Shown in pieces: positions 35,677 through 43,811 of a stretch of 49,573 nt of DNA. The position numbers and the translations under genes were made by a program. Source of the stretch: Ferruginibacter sp. (GTDB lineage: Bacteria; Bacteroidota; Bacteroidia; Chitinophagales; Chitinophagaceae); the NCBI RefSeq assembly GCF_028288465.1, contig NZ_JAQBNR010000071.1:1-49573 (forward strand), given 5' to 3'. Position 1 is the stretch's first letter. Each line of letters opens with the position of its first letter. The notes beneath the pieces are model-generated. The model made no database searches and had not been told where the DNA came from. It saw only the letters and a list, made by a program, of their open reading frames with translations.

Positions 35677-36843
35677 TCACCTCCATCTCACCCGCATAAA
35701 AACTATCTGCGAATAATCCTTTCGCTCATACAAAACACCTATTTCATTGTCGGCAAGTTTCACAAGATCAGAATATCCAGTAGCATCTTCTTCGGCTTTG
35801 CCGGTACCCTTATCCAACAGGTAATTTTTTTGCCAGTTGCGGCCATCATCATAACTAATGCGCAGGGTAAGACTATCCCGGTGTTCCTTGCTGGCCGCAT
35901 TGCAAAAGGCGACAATAGCTTTCCCCTTTTTATTCCCCACGGTTAAAATACTTCCCTGGCAAATAGGATCGGGTAAGTTGTTGTCAATAAAGGTTGTATC
36001 CCAGCTGGCGCCGCCATTGCTGCTGAGCGACACAATCCTTGCCATTGCATCGGCCCCCTGGTTGCGGCTGTTCATCATCAGCTTACCATTTCCCAATACG
36101 GTTGCCATTGATTCATTGCTGCCTGCACGGCTAACAGTGGCGCCAATCTTAAACGTTGTGCAATGATCATCTGTATAAAATCCATGGGCGTTATAATCTG
36201 TTGCATCTGCTGTTGGCTCACCGGCAGAATGATTGGCGGCTACGAATATTCTTCCCTTGTACCGGCCACCTGAAAATTGAATCGCATGTCCGGGTGTGTT
36301 GGCATAGCTTCGCCAGTCTTCTTTAAAATTATAAGCGGGATTAATTGCTGGCTGTTTAGGCCGGTGCGTTTGTGTGGTGATATTTACCGGTTTACTCCAG
36401 CTATAGCCATTGTCGGTGGAAGCGATATACCACACTTCCCGCAGCCCGTTTCCTTTTCTTACTTCATTTTCATGGTTGTTGCCGGTATTGTAAAATAAAA
36501 TAATTCTTCCATTCGGATAGGCCGGATCCGTAAGGTCAACCACCGGCGCCGGATTGCCGGCTTGCAGGCTATCAACATCTGCCACTGTTTGCAAAGCAGC
36601 CCAGGTAATGCCTTTGTCAAGACTTCTTTTTGCAACAATATTAATGTCACCAAAATCATTGGAGCCATTCACCCGCCCTTCGGCAAAAGCCAGCAAATCG
36701 CCATTGGGTAAATCAATGATGGCGGGTATGCGGAAGGTTGCATACCCATCTTTTCCTGATGAAAATACAGTGCTTGATTTTTGCTGAGCGTTTAGCACAG
36801 TAGTCCATAAAAGAACAAGCAAAACTGATTTGATTTTTTTCAT
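35677..36843 (-). CDS. Exo-alpha-sialidase (BNR-repeat)
   Basis: 388 residues from ATG 36841-36843 (MKKIKSVLLVLLWTTVLNAQQ, a clean signal peptide); the longer frame puts 26 residues in front of it. GYATFRIPAI contains the FRIP motif with the catalytic-site arginine. Four Asp-box/BNR units follow: SLDKGITW, STDNGYSW, SSNGGASW and SYDDGRNW. The conserved acid and Tyr near the C-terminus (GVLYERKDYSQIVFMRVRW) are present. It should release terminal sialic acids outside the cell or in the periplasm. No sialic-acid uptake genes accompany it in the window, so it may act as a scavenging enzyme or on other glycans. Confidence 0.9.
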   Translation of the reverse strand: MKKIKSVLLVLLWTTVLNAQQKSSTVFSSGKDGYATFRIPAIIDLPNGDLLAFAEGRVNGSNDFGDINIVAKRSLDKGITWAALQTVADVDSLQAGNPAPVVDLTDPAYPNGRIILFYNTGNNHENEVRKGNGLREVWYIASTDNGYSWSKPVNITTQTHRPKQPAINPAYNFKEDWRSYANTPGHAIQFSGGRYKGRIFVAANHSAGEPTADATDYNAHGFYTDDHCTTFKIGATVSRAGSNESMATVLGNGKLMMNSRNQGADAMARIVSLSSNGGASWDTTFIDNNLPDPICQGSILTVGNKKGKAIVAFCNAASKEHRDSLTLRISYDDGRNWQKNYLLDKGTGKAEEDATGYSDLVKLADNEIGVLYERKDYSQIVFMRVRWR

Positions 36844-36973
36844 ACCTGGTTTTACAAACATTTTTATCAATCGCTGAATATTATCAGGCCTCGCAAAAAA
36901 AATGGGTTCAATTAACTGCAAAATAAAAGGCAGGATACAACCTGCCTCTTTAAATTCAATTTGTAATAATTGT

Positions 36974-37579
36974 TTATTTAGACGGGAAGCCCGCAGTTGC
37001 TTTTACTTCCTCTATTTGTTTGGTATGCCTTACGGTATGCTGCGCCAGTAATAAAATAATCTGGTAAGCGTCCATTGGTCCCATCGGACCCTGTTCGGCG
37101 ATGTGATTTCTAAAATCGTCTGTTGAGGAATTAATATAATCAATGTGTTTTTTACGTTCTGCTGTTAAAAATGCCATGGCTTCCTCTTTGGTTGCCCATT
37201 TGGCATTTTTGGGTTCAAAGGGTTCGCTGGTTTTAACCTTATGGCTCCTGTCTTCAACACCTGTTATTACCATGTCATCAGTAGCTTTAACCAGGGCTTT
37301 TTTATCAGGATTGGCCGGCGCGGACATTACACCCTGCATCCAGCCCCAGATATTGGTTTCGGATAAGGCCAGGTGATATACACATTCTTTCACAGACCAG
37401 CGGGTACTGTCGGGTTTAAAATTTAACTGGGCTTCACTTAATCCTTCTACAGATTTGGTTAAACGTTCCAGGCTTGACTGTAACAAACCTGTCACTTTCG
37501 CTTTTTCATCTTTGGAGAGCTGGCAAAATGCTGCAGTTGAAAACAGCAATAAGCCAATTACGGCAAGTAATTTTTTCAT
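36974..37579 (-). CDS. Exported DinB-fold protein
   Basis: 201 residues from ATG 37577-37579 (MKKLLAVIGLLLFSTAAFCQ). This gives a signal peptide, unusual because most DinB/YfiT-fold proteins are cytoplasmic. The four-helix fold shows in LERLTKSVEGLSEAQLNFKPDSTRWSVKECVYHLALSETNIW and LLAQHTVRHTKQIEEVKA, including histidines in positions used for metal binding. It is probably periplasmic, with function unknown. It sits 130 bp from the sialidase gene on the same strand. Exported DinB proteins occur in other Bacteroidota too. Confidence 0.8.
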   Translation of the reverse strand: MKKLLAVIGLLLFSTAAFCQLSKDEKAKVTGLLQSSLERLTKSVEGLSEAQLNFKPDSTRWSVKECVYHLALSETNIWGWMQGVMSAPANPDKKALVKATDDMVITGVEDRSHKVKTSEPFEPKNAKWATKEEAMAFLTAERKKHIDYINSSTDDFRNHIAEQGPMGPMDAYQIILLLAQHTVRHTKQIEEVKATAGFPSK

Positions 37580-37869
37580 ACATTTTGATTTTAGCAGGTG
37601 ATATATAGCATTTGTTTTAAGCAATAAATCTACAGTGAATTATAGATAAATGCTACTAATTTAATATAAAAGGTAAAACTATTTATCCCGGCGGTGGTAG
37701 AAAAGCGCAACGCTGAGATTGGATATCGGATAAATACGAAAGGCAGGCTGGAATGGCCTTTACAGGCTAAAATAAGCTTGTGGCTTTACCCGGTTTTGCC
37801 TGGTGTATGTAAATGGGGTGCGAAAATAACCCTATTTCTTTTCGTAAATATCCTTCTGCGCGACTGAAT

Positions 37870-37915
37870 AATTACGCTACACTCCGTAATTAATGAACGA
37901 TATAAATAGCGTAAT
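37870..37915. other. Two mutually exclusive inverted repeats upstream of the RNA-like unit
   Basis: AATTACG (37870-37876) pairs with CGTAATT (37885-37891). ATTACGCTA (37871-37879) pairs alternatively with TAGCGTAAT (37907-37915). They end 8 bp before the promoter at 37923 and could be an operator or a DNA cruciform. Confidence 0.45.
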
Positions 37916-37922
37916 GCTGCTC

Positions 37923-37953
37923 TTGTACAGGATATCTAACTGTTGCATCTTTG
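37923..37953 (+). promoter_or_regulatory. Promoter of the unannotated transcription unit
   Basis: TTGT (37923-37926), a 19-nt spacer and CATCTTTG (37946-37953) match the Bacteroidota -33/-7 promoter at seven of eight positions of the -7 box. Transcription would start near 37958-37960, far from any long ORF. Confidence 0.6.
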
Positions 37954-38042
37954 TATCAGAAAGTAATGATTGAAACATCAAAACAATCTAAGTCCAAATC
38001 CAAAAAACAATAATCGAATTCCTGTGAAAACTGCAAATTCAA

Positions 38043-38190
38043 CATCCTGAAACTATGCTGTTAAAAGCGATGATGTTTCAAAAAACCAAAACCCAATATC
38101 CGGAACTATGCTGTAAAAAGCGATGATGATCCAAAAACCGTTTGAACCCAATATCCTAAGCCTATGCTGTAAAAAGCGATGATGGCAAAA
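38043..38190 (+). repeat. Three tandem 53-56 nt repeats with a fixed 21-nt core
   Basis: The core, TATGCTGT then T or A then AAAAGCGATGAT, occurs at 38054-38074, 38107-38127 and 38163-38183, identical in copies 2 and 3. It is flanked by different but complementary arms: TGAAAC/GTTTCA in copy 1, GGA/TCC within GGAAC/GATCC in copy 2, and GCC/GGC in copy 3. ACCCAATATCC precedes copies 2 and 3. The period is not a multiple of three. Confidence 0.85.
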
Positions 38191-38294
38191 AGACCAGAAC
38201 ACTGAAACCCAGCAACTCGTTTTATCGATTTTCTGGAGCGGTAGCCCGCAAAAATCCTGAATCGGTCAGCTTTGGCTGACTAAACAAACATCTT

Positions 38295-38349
38295 ACTTCC
38301 ACAGACTATGAAAAACTGGTACCTGTGGAAGTTTTTTTATTGCCCCATA
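38295..38349 (+). terminator. Strong intrinsic terminator
   Basis: ACTTCCACAG (38295-38304) pairs with CTGTGGAAGT (38333-38342), followed directly by a run of T. It does not follow any recognised gene on the plus strand, which is the main evidence for a transcript upstream of it. Confidence 0.85.
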
Positions 38350-38722
38350 CTAAACTCCTGGCACAACTACAGGTTTTATTGAGCAGATGAACTGCCCACC
38401 CCACAATTTTTTCAGGGAATGACAGCAATACCCGGTGCTTGTTCCTGCACAGGTAAAATTGTATATTGTGTTTGAAAACAGGCCCTCAGTTAAGCCCGTT
38501 AAAATTTTTGAGTCTATTTCACCGATCGCTTAATTCATTTTTTAGCTTCCATTCATCCCTGCTAAACCAGCTCATTAAAATAAGCAGCCGGATTAAACCT
38601 GTTTGCGTTTTCATTGTCAGTAATTACCAAAACAGACGTTTACAAAGCTTCGCATTTTGTTAACAATGGTAACTCTGTTTAAACGGCCTGAAAATTGAAT
38701 CATTATTACAAAATATGGTTGT

Positions 38723-39115
38723 ATGGAATCTTCTTTAAATAAAAAGCCGGCTATTCTGCTTATTGATGATGATAAAGACCTGCTTGAAATACTTCGCCGC
38801 AAACTTGTAAAAGAGGGTTGTGTGGTAAATATTTCCCAAAATGGCGCCAAAATAAGTGAAATGATTGTAGAATCGACCCCTGATTGCATTTTGCTGGACA
38901 TACATATGGAAGGTATCAATGGCACCGATATTTGTAAAAAACTAAAGTCCCAGGCACAAACAAGTGATATCCCTGTGTTACTTTTATCTGCCAACCATAA
39001 CATTGAGAAAATAGCCGCACTCTGCGGTGCAGACGGGTACATTTCAAAGCCACTTGATATCGCCTTGTTTGCCAGGAAAATAAAAGATGTGCTTAAACTG
39101 AGGTATTTTCTATAA
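38723..39115 (+). CDS. Stand-alone response-regulator receiver protein
   Basis: 130 residues consisting of one CheY-like receiver domain. The acidic pocket is D15-D17 (LIDDDKDL), the phospho-acceptor D59 (CILLDIHM), the Thr/Ser position S89 (LLLSAN) and the lysine K109 (YISKPLD). There is no output domain, so it signals through protein contact. No histidine kinase is nearby. It starts at ATG 38723, after a 373-bp gap in which no further feature was seen. Confidence 0.92.
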   Translation: MESSLNKKPAILLIDDDKDLLEILRRKLVKEGCVVNISQNGAKISEMIVESTPDCILLDIHMEGINGTDICKKLKSQAQTSDIPVLLLSANHNIEKIAALCGADGYISKPLDIALFARKIKDVLKLRYFL

Positions 39116-39257
39116 AGCTCAGTATAGGATCAGTCACAAAAAGACAGCGGATCGGGGGTAACTTTCTTGTACGGCTAGCAAAAACCACCCTATTATGACG
39201 ACACACCTTCTGTTACAATAATGATAAGGTAGCTATTTTCCGGTATCCTGATTGTCT

Positions 39258-41483
39258 CTACAAATTCAACCAGTAATTTACTTTTAAAACAATTGCCCTG
39301 TTTTTATTCAGCATAAAAGGCGTAGTGAAGTAATTATCCGTGTATACGAGGTACAGGTCGCTCATAGGCTTAAAGCGGTATTGAAACCGGCTGTTGATGT
39401 TAAAATTATTTGCCTGCGTGTTGTATTGCAAAAAGGTTGTCCACGAAACTTTGGTGTTGAAATTATACTCCACTTTTGGAGAAATTAAAAACAATTCGCT
39501 GCTGCCATAAGGATCAGGAAAACTTAGTTTATCATATTCAGCCTGTACAATCAAATTGAAGTGCGGCCTGCTTCTCAGCGTAATGGTGCCTATCAGCGAA
39601 TGGATATTACCGTTATAAAATTGTCCACCAAGATAAGTAAGGCCATAGCTGAATAATTTCCTTGTATCAGAAGTATAGGTTACGGCCGCCTGTGTGTATT
39701 TATAGTTAGTTACAGGCAGAGGTTTGGCATCTGTAAATGAAACAGCATACAACAAATCCAGGTCATTATGCAGTACATCGGCCTTTATACCGGAAGTGCT
39801 GTTAAACTCTGCCATATAGGATAAAGTGAGATCGGTTTCGTTGAAAGAATTATTGGGATTTACCACGGAATAAGTTTCAGCTTTAAAAGTATGGCGGGCT
39901 ATTATATTGCCTGTTGGATATACCATGTATGCGGCATTGGTGTACAGGTGTTTAAAGCCCACCCTGATGGTGGTGTCTCTCAATGCATCATAATTATTGA
40001 TGCGTTGCACATAACCCATATCAGTATAATAATTGGTGCCCAGCGTGGCAAGATCAATGGTAGCAGTGAATTTTTTTTCGTTAAAAGACAGGCCGGTTTC
40101 CTGGTAATTATTTTGACTGCTGATGCCGGGTTTAAATGAATGATGAAAAGCATACCAGCCACTCCACTTTCCATCCCGGCTCAGGTATTCTAAAGACGTG
40201 CCGGCATTTCTGCCCCAGGCATTCAACGGGTCTTGTTTTTTCTGACCGGCGTTTTGGAAATTTTCACGGTTTAAAAAATATACTTTTACAACAGATCTTG
40301 CCAGTACATTTTTGTTGATAGATATGGCAGAATAATTTTCCGGCGAATAATTTCCTTTGGCGCCTGTTTGCATATTCATCAACCCAAAACGGGTACTGGC
40401 ATTCAGGTTACCTGATAACCTGGCCCCGCCAATAATTGGGATGGGGTTATTGTCTTTATCCAGGCCGATCCTTCTTGAATAAAAAGGTGTCATTAATCCC
40501 GGTATGCCGTACTCACCAAAAATGTCTGAATTTTCTAAAAAGAAAGATCTTTTTTCAGGAAGAAAAATATCAAACCTGGTCAGGTTGGTTACCTGCTGAT
40601 CTACTTCCACCTGGGAAAAATCGGGGTTGAGCGTAAGATCTAAATTAAGAGAAGAAGATAAGGCAATCTTGCTGTCCAATCCTGCGCTGAAAGCGGCTTT
40701 AGCCGGCTCATGATTTTCTTTATCGCCCTGGATATTACTGGTAATAAAAGGGATCATTACCATATTTTTTCCGGCATCCGGCGCTGGTTTATCCCAAATC
40801 AGTGCGCCTGTATAACCCATATTGTAAATCCTGAAATTGGTAGGTACATGCGTCCAGCCGGAATACTGGTTATGGCTCATATCTACCCTGATAAAATTGA
40901 TGCCCCACAAATTGTTGCCTGCAGGATAGCGCAGGCTTTTAAAAGGAATGGCTATTTCGGCAATCCACCGGTCGTTATATTTTTTGGTGGCCGAAAACCA
41001 TTTGTTATTCCAGCTCCAGGTAAGGCCGTCCTGCTGGCCCAGGCTGATCTGGTCTTCAGATTGTGCGTTCATCGCATTTACTGCAAAGAAGAATCCGTTG
41101 GTATGGCTGTTCTGCGGATCTAAAATAATGCCTACACCATCATTATCCAAATGACCAATATCTCTTTTTAAACTTTGAATGATGCTTTTTCCGGAATCGA
41201 AGCAGGTAAAAGCTACATACAAATACTTGTCATCATAGCTCACTTGCACCACGGTTTTATTGGCCGGCCTTCCAATGTCAGAAGGGTATTTCATAAAAAA
41301 ATCGCTCTTCTTTTCGGCGAAGGCCCAGGTGCTGTCATCCAGCACGCCATCCACTTTTACAGGCCTCGCAGTCTGTGCAATGTGAACCTGGTATTCAGTC
41401 TGGAAATTTTCAACGCTTACCGTTTGTGCATATATATTACTATACCATACCAACAATAACAGGATAGGGGCAATTAATCTCAT
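39258..41483 (-). CDS. DUF5916 outer-membrane protein with CBM9-like domain
   Basis: 741 residues. The signal peptide is at 1-19 (LLLVWYSNIYAQ). A CBM9-like domain follows (about 30-220), with ARPVKVDGVLDDSTWAFAE, VVQVSYDDKYLYVAFTCFD and RWIAEIAIPFKSLRYP. The rest is the DUF5916 beta-barrel, including LNPDFSQVEVDQQVTNLTRFDIFLPEKRSFFLEN, the family's most conserved block, broken here for length. It is expected in the outer membrane, perhaps binding glycans; the function is unproven. It is transcribed alone and divergent from lysE. Confidence 0.9.
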   Translation of the reverse strand: MRLIAPILLLLVWYSNIYAQTVSVENFQTEYQVHIAQTARPVKVDGVLDDSTWAFAEKKSDFFMKYPSDIGRPANKTVVQVSYDDKYLYVAFTCFDSGKSIIQSLKRDIGHLDNDGVGIILDPQNSHTNGFFFAVNAMNAQSEDQISLGQQDGLTWSWNNKWFSATKKYNDRWIAEIAIPFKSLRYPAGNNLWGINFIRVDMSHNQYSGWTHVPTNFRIYNMGYTGALIWDKPAPDAGKNMVMIPFITSNIQGDKENHEPAKAAFSAGLDSKIALSSSLNLDLTLNPDFSQVEVDQQVTNLTRFDIFLPEKRSFFLENSDIFGEYGIPGLMTPFYSRRIGLDKDNNPIPIIGGARLSGNLNASTRFGLMNMQTGAKGNYSPENYSAISINKNVLARSVVKVYFLNRENFQNAGQKKQDPLNAWGRNAGTSLEYLSRDGKWSGWYAFHHSFKPGISSQNNYQETGLSFNEKKFTATIDLATLGTNYYTDMGYVQRINNYDALRDTTIRVGFKHLYTNAAYMVYPTGNIIARHTFKAETYSVVNPNNSFNETDLTLSYMAEFNSTSGIKADVLHNDLDLLYAVSFTDAKPLPVTNYKYTQAAVTYTSDTRKLFSYGLTYLGGQFYNGNIHSLIGTITLRSRPHFNLIVQAEYDKLSFPDPYGSSELFLISPKVEYNFNTKVSWTTFLQYNTQANNFNINSRFQYRFKPMSDLYLVYTDNYFTTPFMLNKNRAIVLKVNYWLNL

Positions 41484-41607
41484 AAGGTTGTAAAAATACA
41501 GAACCAGCTATAGATGAAAAAATTTGTTGATAAACGGAAAATGAACACAGTTCCTTTATATTGCGTTTTTATCTTTTATTGTATTTGCTACCTAATAACT
41601 TGTAAGT

Positions 41608-42306
41608 ATGTGGAAAGCATTGATCACAGGCATTACCATGGGTTTGTATCTCGCCATTTCTGTGGGACCCATTTTGTTTACTGTGATAAAGCAAAGTCTT
41701 AATAACGGCATACGGGGAGGTTTTGGTTTTGTAGCAGGCATCTGGTTCAGCGATATTTTATTTGTTATAATCAGCAATGTATTCACTGTTTTTACGGCTC
41801 ATTTTGCAGATCTGTACATCCGGGAGATTGGCTATGGCGGAGGTTTGTTATTAGCTGCTCTTGGCGCTTATTACCTCTTCTTTAAAAAAACTATTATCAC
41901 TCCGATTGAAACCGGGCAAAAAGGCATTCCGCATACGCAGATGGCTAAATTATTTGCTACCGGGTTTTTTATCAATACACTCAATCCAATTTTATTTTTT
42001 GAATGGCTTACCGCGGCAACAGTTTTCGCAAAGACCTATACCATTAATTACCGCGTGCTTATTTTTTCAACCTGCCTGGCGGTAAATATTTTTTCAGATG
42101 TATTGAAGGTGCTCCTGGCCGGAAAAATTAAACCCAGACTAACAGTGCATAATTTAAACATCATCAATAAAATCACGGGGGGCATTCTGCTGGTATGCGG
42201 GGTGTTTATATTGTATCAAACTTTTTATCATGCAGATAAGTGGAGGCAGAAAGAAGAGGAGGTAGCGATGCAATATTTCAAGAATCATCCAGGCAGATTA
42301 ACGTGA
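41608..42306 (+). CDS. LysE-family exporter
   Basis: 232 residues with six hydrophobic helices. The opening ITGITMGLYLAISVGPILFTVIKQSLNNGIRGGFGFVAGIW carries the conserved GP and Q-x-x-x-G pattern of LysE/RhtB translocators (quoted here as a region, residues 5-45). NTLNPILFFEWL is the second family motif, where NP is conserved. The C-terminus is slightly longer than usual, with a charged tail (DKWRQKEEEVAM). It exports small molecules such as amino acids through the inner membrane. It ends at a bidirectional terminator. Confidence 0.9.
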   Translation: MWKALITGITMGLYLAISVGPILFTVIKQSLNNGIRGGFGFVAGIWFSDILFVIISNVFTVFTAHFADLYIREIGYGGGLLLAALGAYYLFFKKTIITPIETGQKGIPHTQMAKLFATGFFINTLNPILFFEWLTAATVFAKTYTINYRVLIFSTCLAVNIFSDVLKVLLAGKIKPRLTVHNLNIINKITGGILLVCGVFILYQTFYHADKWRQKEEEVAMQYFKNHPGRLT

Positions 42307-42309
42307 TAA

Positions 42310-42343
42310 AGCATTGCAGCCGTTCTTCAACGGCTGCAATGCT
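42310..42343. terminator. Bidirectional hairpin after lysE
   Basis: AGCATTGCAGCCGTT (42310-42324), loop CTTC, and AACGGCTGCAATGCT (42329-42343) form a perfect 15-bp stem. It starts three bases past the lysE stop and ends 54 bp from the yiaA-like stop on the other strand. Confidence 0.8.
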
Positions 42344-42396
42344 ATCTTATTTGGGTTACCAGGCATTACCAAAGATCACCTGTTATTGGGTAAAAA

Positions 42397-42813
42397 TTAA
42401 AATGGCTCCATGGTTTTGGTAGCTTTCATATCCCTTGTATTTTTTTGTACCGCAATGGCCGAAAAAAGGCTGAGTACAAAAGACATAGCGTAAAAGACTT
42501 TTTCACTTTTTTCAAGGCTCGCATTCCACAAGCCAATGGTGAGCAATACAATGGATAAGATGGTGCTGAATCATGCAATGCCGTAGTAGAGGTTGGTTAC
42601 CGGAATGCCTTCCATTTGGTCACGCACCGCTTTTTGAACAGAGATGGATGCAAAGAGACCAAACATGAGTACGGTGAAATAATAGCCCTTTTCGTTCAGT
42701 TGCATACTGGCATTCCAAAGGCCAATGATAAATGCAATGGTTCCGATAAATAAAGCCGACCAGGAAGCAGCTATAAAAGCAGCAGAAGGTTCTTGTAATT
42801 GTTTTTGTTCCAT
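42397..42813 (-). pseudogene. yiaA: YiaA-family membrane protein with in-frame TGA
   Basis: The frame reads from ATG 42811-42813 for 80 codons to TGA at 42571-42573. It then continues in the same frame for another 57 codons (FSTILSIVLLTIGLWNAS and so on) to TAA 42397-42399. Each half is a two-helix YiaA/B unit: IGLWNASMQLNEKGYY...VQKAVRD, and IGLWNASLEKSEKVFY...VQKNTRD. The TGA falls where related proteins have an aromatic residue, consistent with TGG-to-TGA. It is either a recent nonsense mutation, or a short protein plus an orphan half. The membrane function is unknown. Confidence 0.75.
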
Positions 42814-42894
42814 AATAATTTTTTATGAACAACAAAACTATTGTTAACAATGGCTGGTTTTTTTGACAAGTATCAAAAACGATTAACGCAAATG

Positions 42895-43458
42895 TTAAAA
42901 CTGGCTGCGTATCCTGCTAAGGGTTTCCTGGCTTATGCCGAGGTATGATGCAATGTACCCGAGCGGTACCCGTTCCAAAATATGCGGCGATTGCAGCAAC
43001 ATATTTTCATACAATTCCTTAGCTGTTTTAAACTGGGCGTTTACAAACCGTTCTTCCAGCCGGATATAATATTTTTCATAGGCAATTCTTACCAGCCGTT
43101 CAATTTCGTGGTGATTATTAAACAGCTCACCCAGTTGTTCTTTCGAGACAGACCATAAAATACTACCCTCCAGTAATTGAATATTTTCCACTGCCGGCAA
43201 CCCTGTGGTAAAGCTATAAAAGGAAGTCACAAAATCATTTTCAAAAGCAAACCAATGGGTAATTTCTTTGCCATCAGAATTATAAAATCCCCTCAGGGCG
43301 CCCTTTTCCAAAAAATATAGATGCCTGCAGATTTGAAGGTCTTTCAGTAAAAATTCATTTTTCGACAGCACTATTTTTTCCAGGCTGTTCAGTAAGGCAT
43401 CTTGTGCCGCTGCGGTCAGGCGGTAGTAACGGTTGATATGGGCTAATAGATATTCCAT
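42895..43458 (-). CDS. Crp/Fnr-family transcriptional regulator
   Basis: 187 residues from ATG 43456-43458 (MEYLLAHINRYYRL); an upstream TTG would add six residues. An N-terminal cyclic-nucleotide-binding-like jelly roll (about 20-115, LQICRHLYFLEKGALRGFYNSDGKEITHWF) lacks a clear cAMP-binding RxxxT motif. A helix-turn-helix follows (VPLGYIASYLGISQETLSRIRSQ, C-terminal). This is the short Bacteroidota Crp subfamily with unknown effector. A 12-nt perfect palindrome lies about 110 bp upstream at 43566-43577 and could be its site. The yiaA-like gene follows 82 bp on, same strand. Confidence 0.9.
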   Translation of the reverse strand: MEYLLAHINRYYRLTAAAQDALLNSLEKIVLSKNEFLLKDLQICRHLYFLEKGALRGFYNSDGKEITHWFAFENDFVTSFYSFTTGLPAVENIQLLEGSILWSVSKEQLGELFNNHHEIERLVRIAYEKYYIRLEERFVNAQFKTAKELYENMLLQSPHILERVPLGYIASYLGISQETLSRIRSQF

Positions 43459-43565
43459 CGTATTGTTAGTTGGCAAGGGGGATAAAGATAAGCTGGTAAA
43501 AGTTATGGGAATAATAAGAGGTTGACCTGGATGCTATAAATGACAAACTTTTCTCCATAATTCAC

Positions 43566-43577
43566 GTTACATGTAAC
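43566..43577 (-). promoter_or_regulatory. Palindrome upstream of the Crp/Fnr gene
   Basis: GTTACATGTAAC is perfectly self-complementary and lies in the 353-bp gap between two divergent starts. Its position fits an operator for the regulator gene or the transglutaminase gene. No match to the enteric CRP or FNR consensus is claimed. Confidence 0.3.
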
Positions 43578-43639
43578 AGACAGGTTTGTGTTTAGTAAAG
43601 TTGTTTTGACTTGGTTGCCGCCAAGGGCTGAAAAAGTAA

Positions 43640-43658
43640 AAGTGAGTGACACAACGAT
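43640..43658 (+). repeat. 19-nt dispersed repeat, second copy
   Basis: Identical to 10580-10598 (core GAGTGACACAACGAT) and in the same orientation, 33 kb apart. Both copies lie within about 190 bp upstream of a gene start. The rest of this gap (43459-43811) shows only the palindrome at 43566. Confidence 0.7.
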
Positions 43659-43811
43659 CCCGCACAGAAATTCAAATGCTGGTGCCAAAATGCCTTCCAG
43701 CTACCTGTAGTATAAAACGCTTGCCCTACAATAATTTTTTTCCTTTAAAAAAACCAGCTATTTTTATAAAGATTGCATGCCAGTGTTTATCAAAACTGTA
43801 AAATCCAATTT

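Larger units (their letters stand above)
37958..38349 (+). ncRNA. Candidate ~390-nt structured RNA or micro-ORF transcript
   Basis: The unit runs from the promoter at 37923-37953 to an intrinsic terminator at 38295-38349 and contains no ORF above 20 codons. It carries three tandem 53-56 nt repeats (38043-38190), then hairpins GCGG/CCGC (38238-38249) and GTCAGC-TTTG-GCTGAC (38265-38280). Tiny frames exist: MIETSKQSKSKSKKQ at 37966-38013, and three ATGATG-initiated frames in the repeats whose stops and next starts overlap as ATGA. It lacks tmRNA, RNase P and 6S signatures. It lies between the divergent DinB gene and the receiver gene, with 373 bp of featureless DNA after it. Confidence 0.5.

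Noticed and set aside
38043..38190. CRISPR array
   Set aside because: Repeats are imperfect, only three, the variable part also contains conserved ACCCAATATCC, spacing differs (53 and 56), and there is no cas gene.
37958..38349. tmRNA, RNase P RNA or 6S RNA
   Set aside because: Length would fit tmRNA or RNase P RNA, but there is no tRNA-like end, tag frame, or the conserved RNase P core; no open 6S bubble was found.
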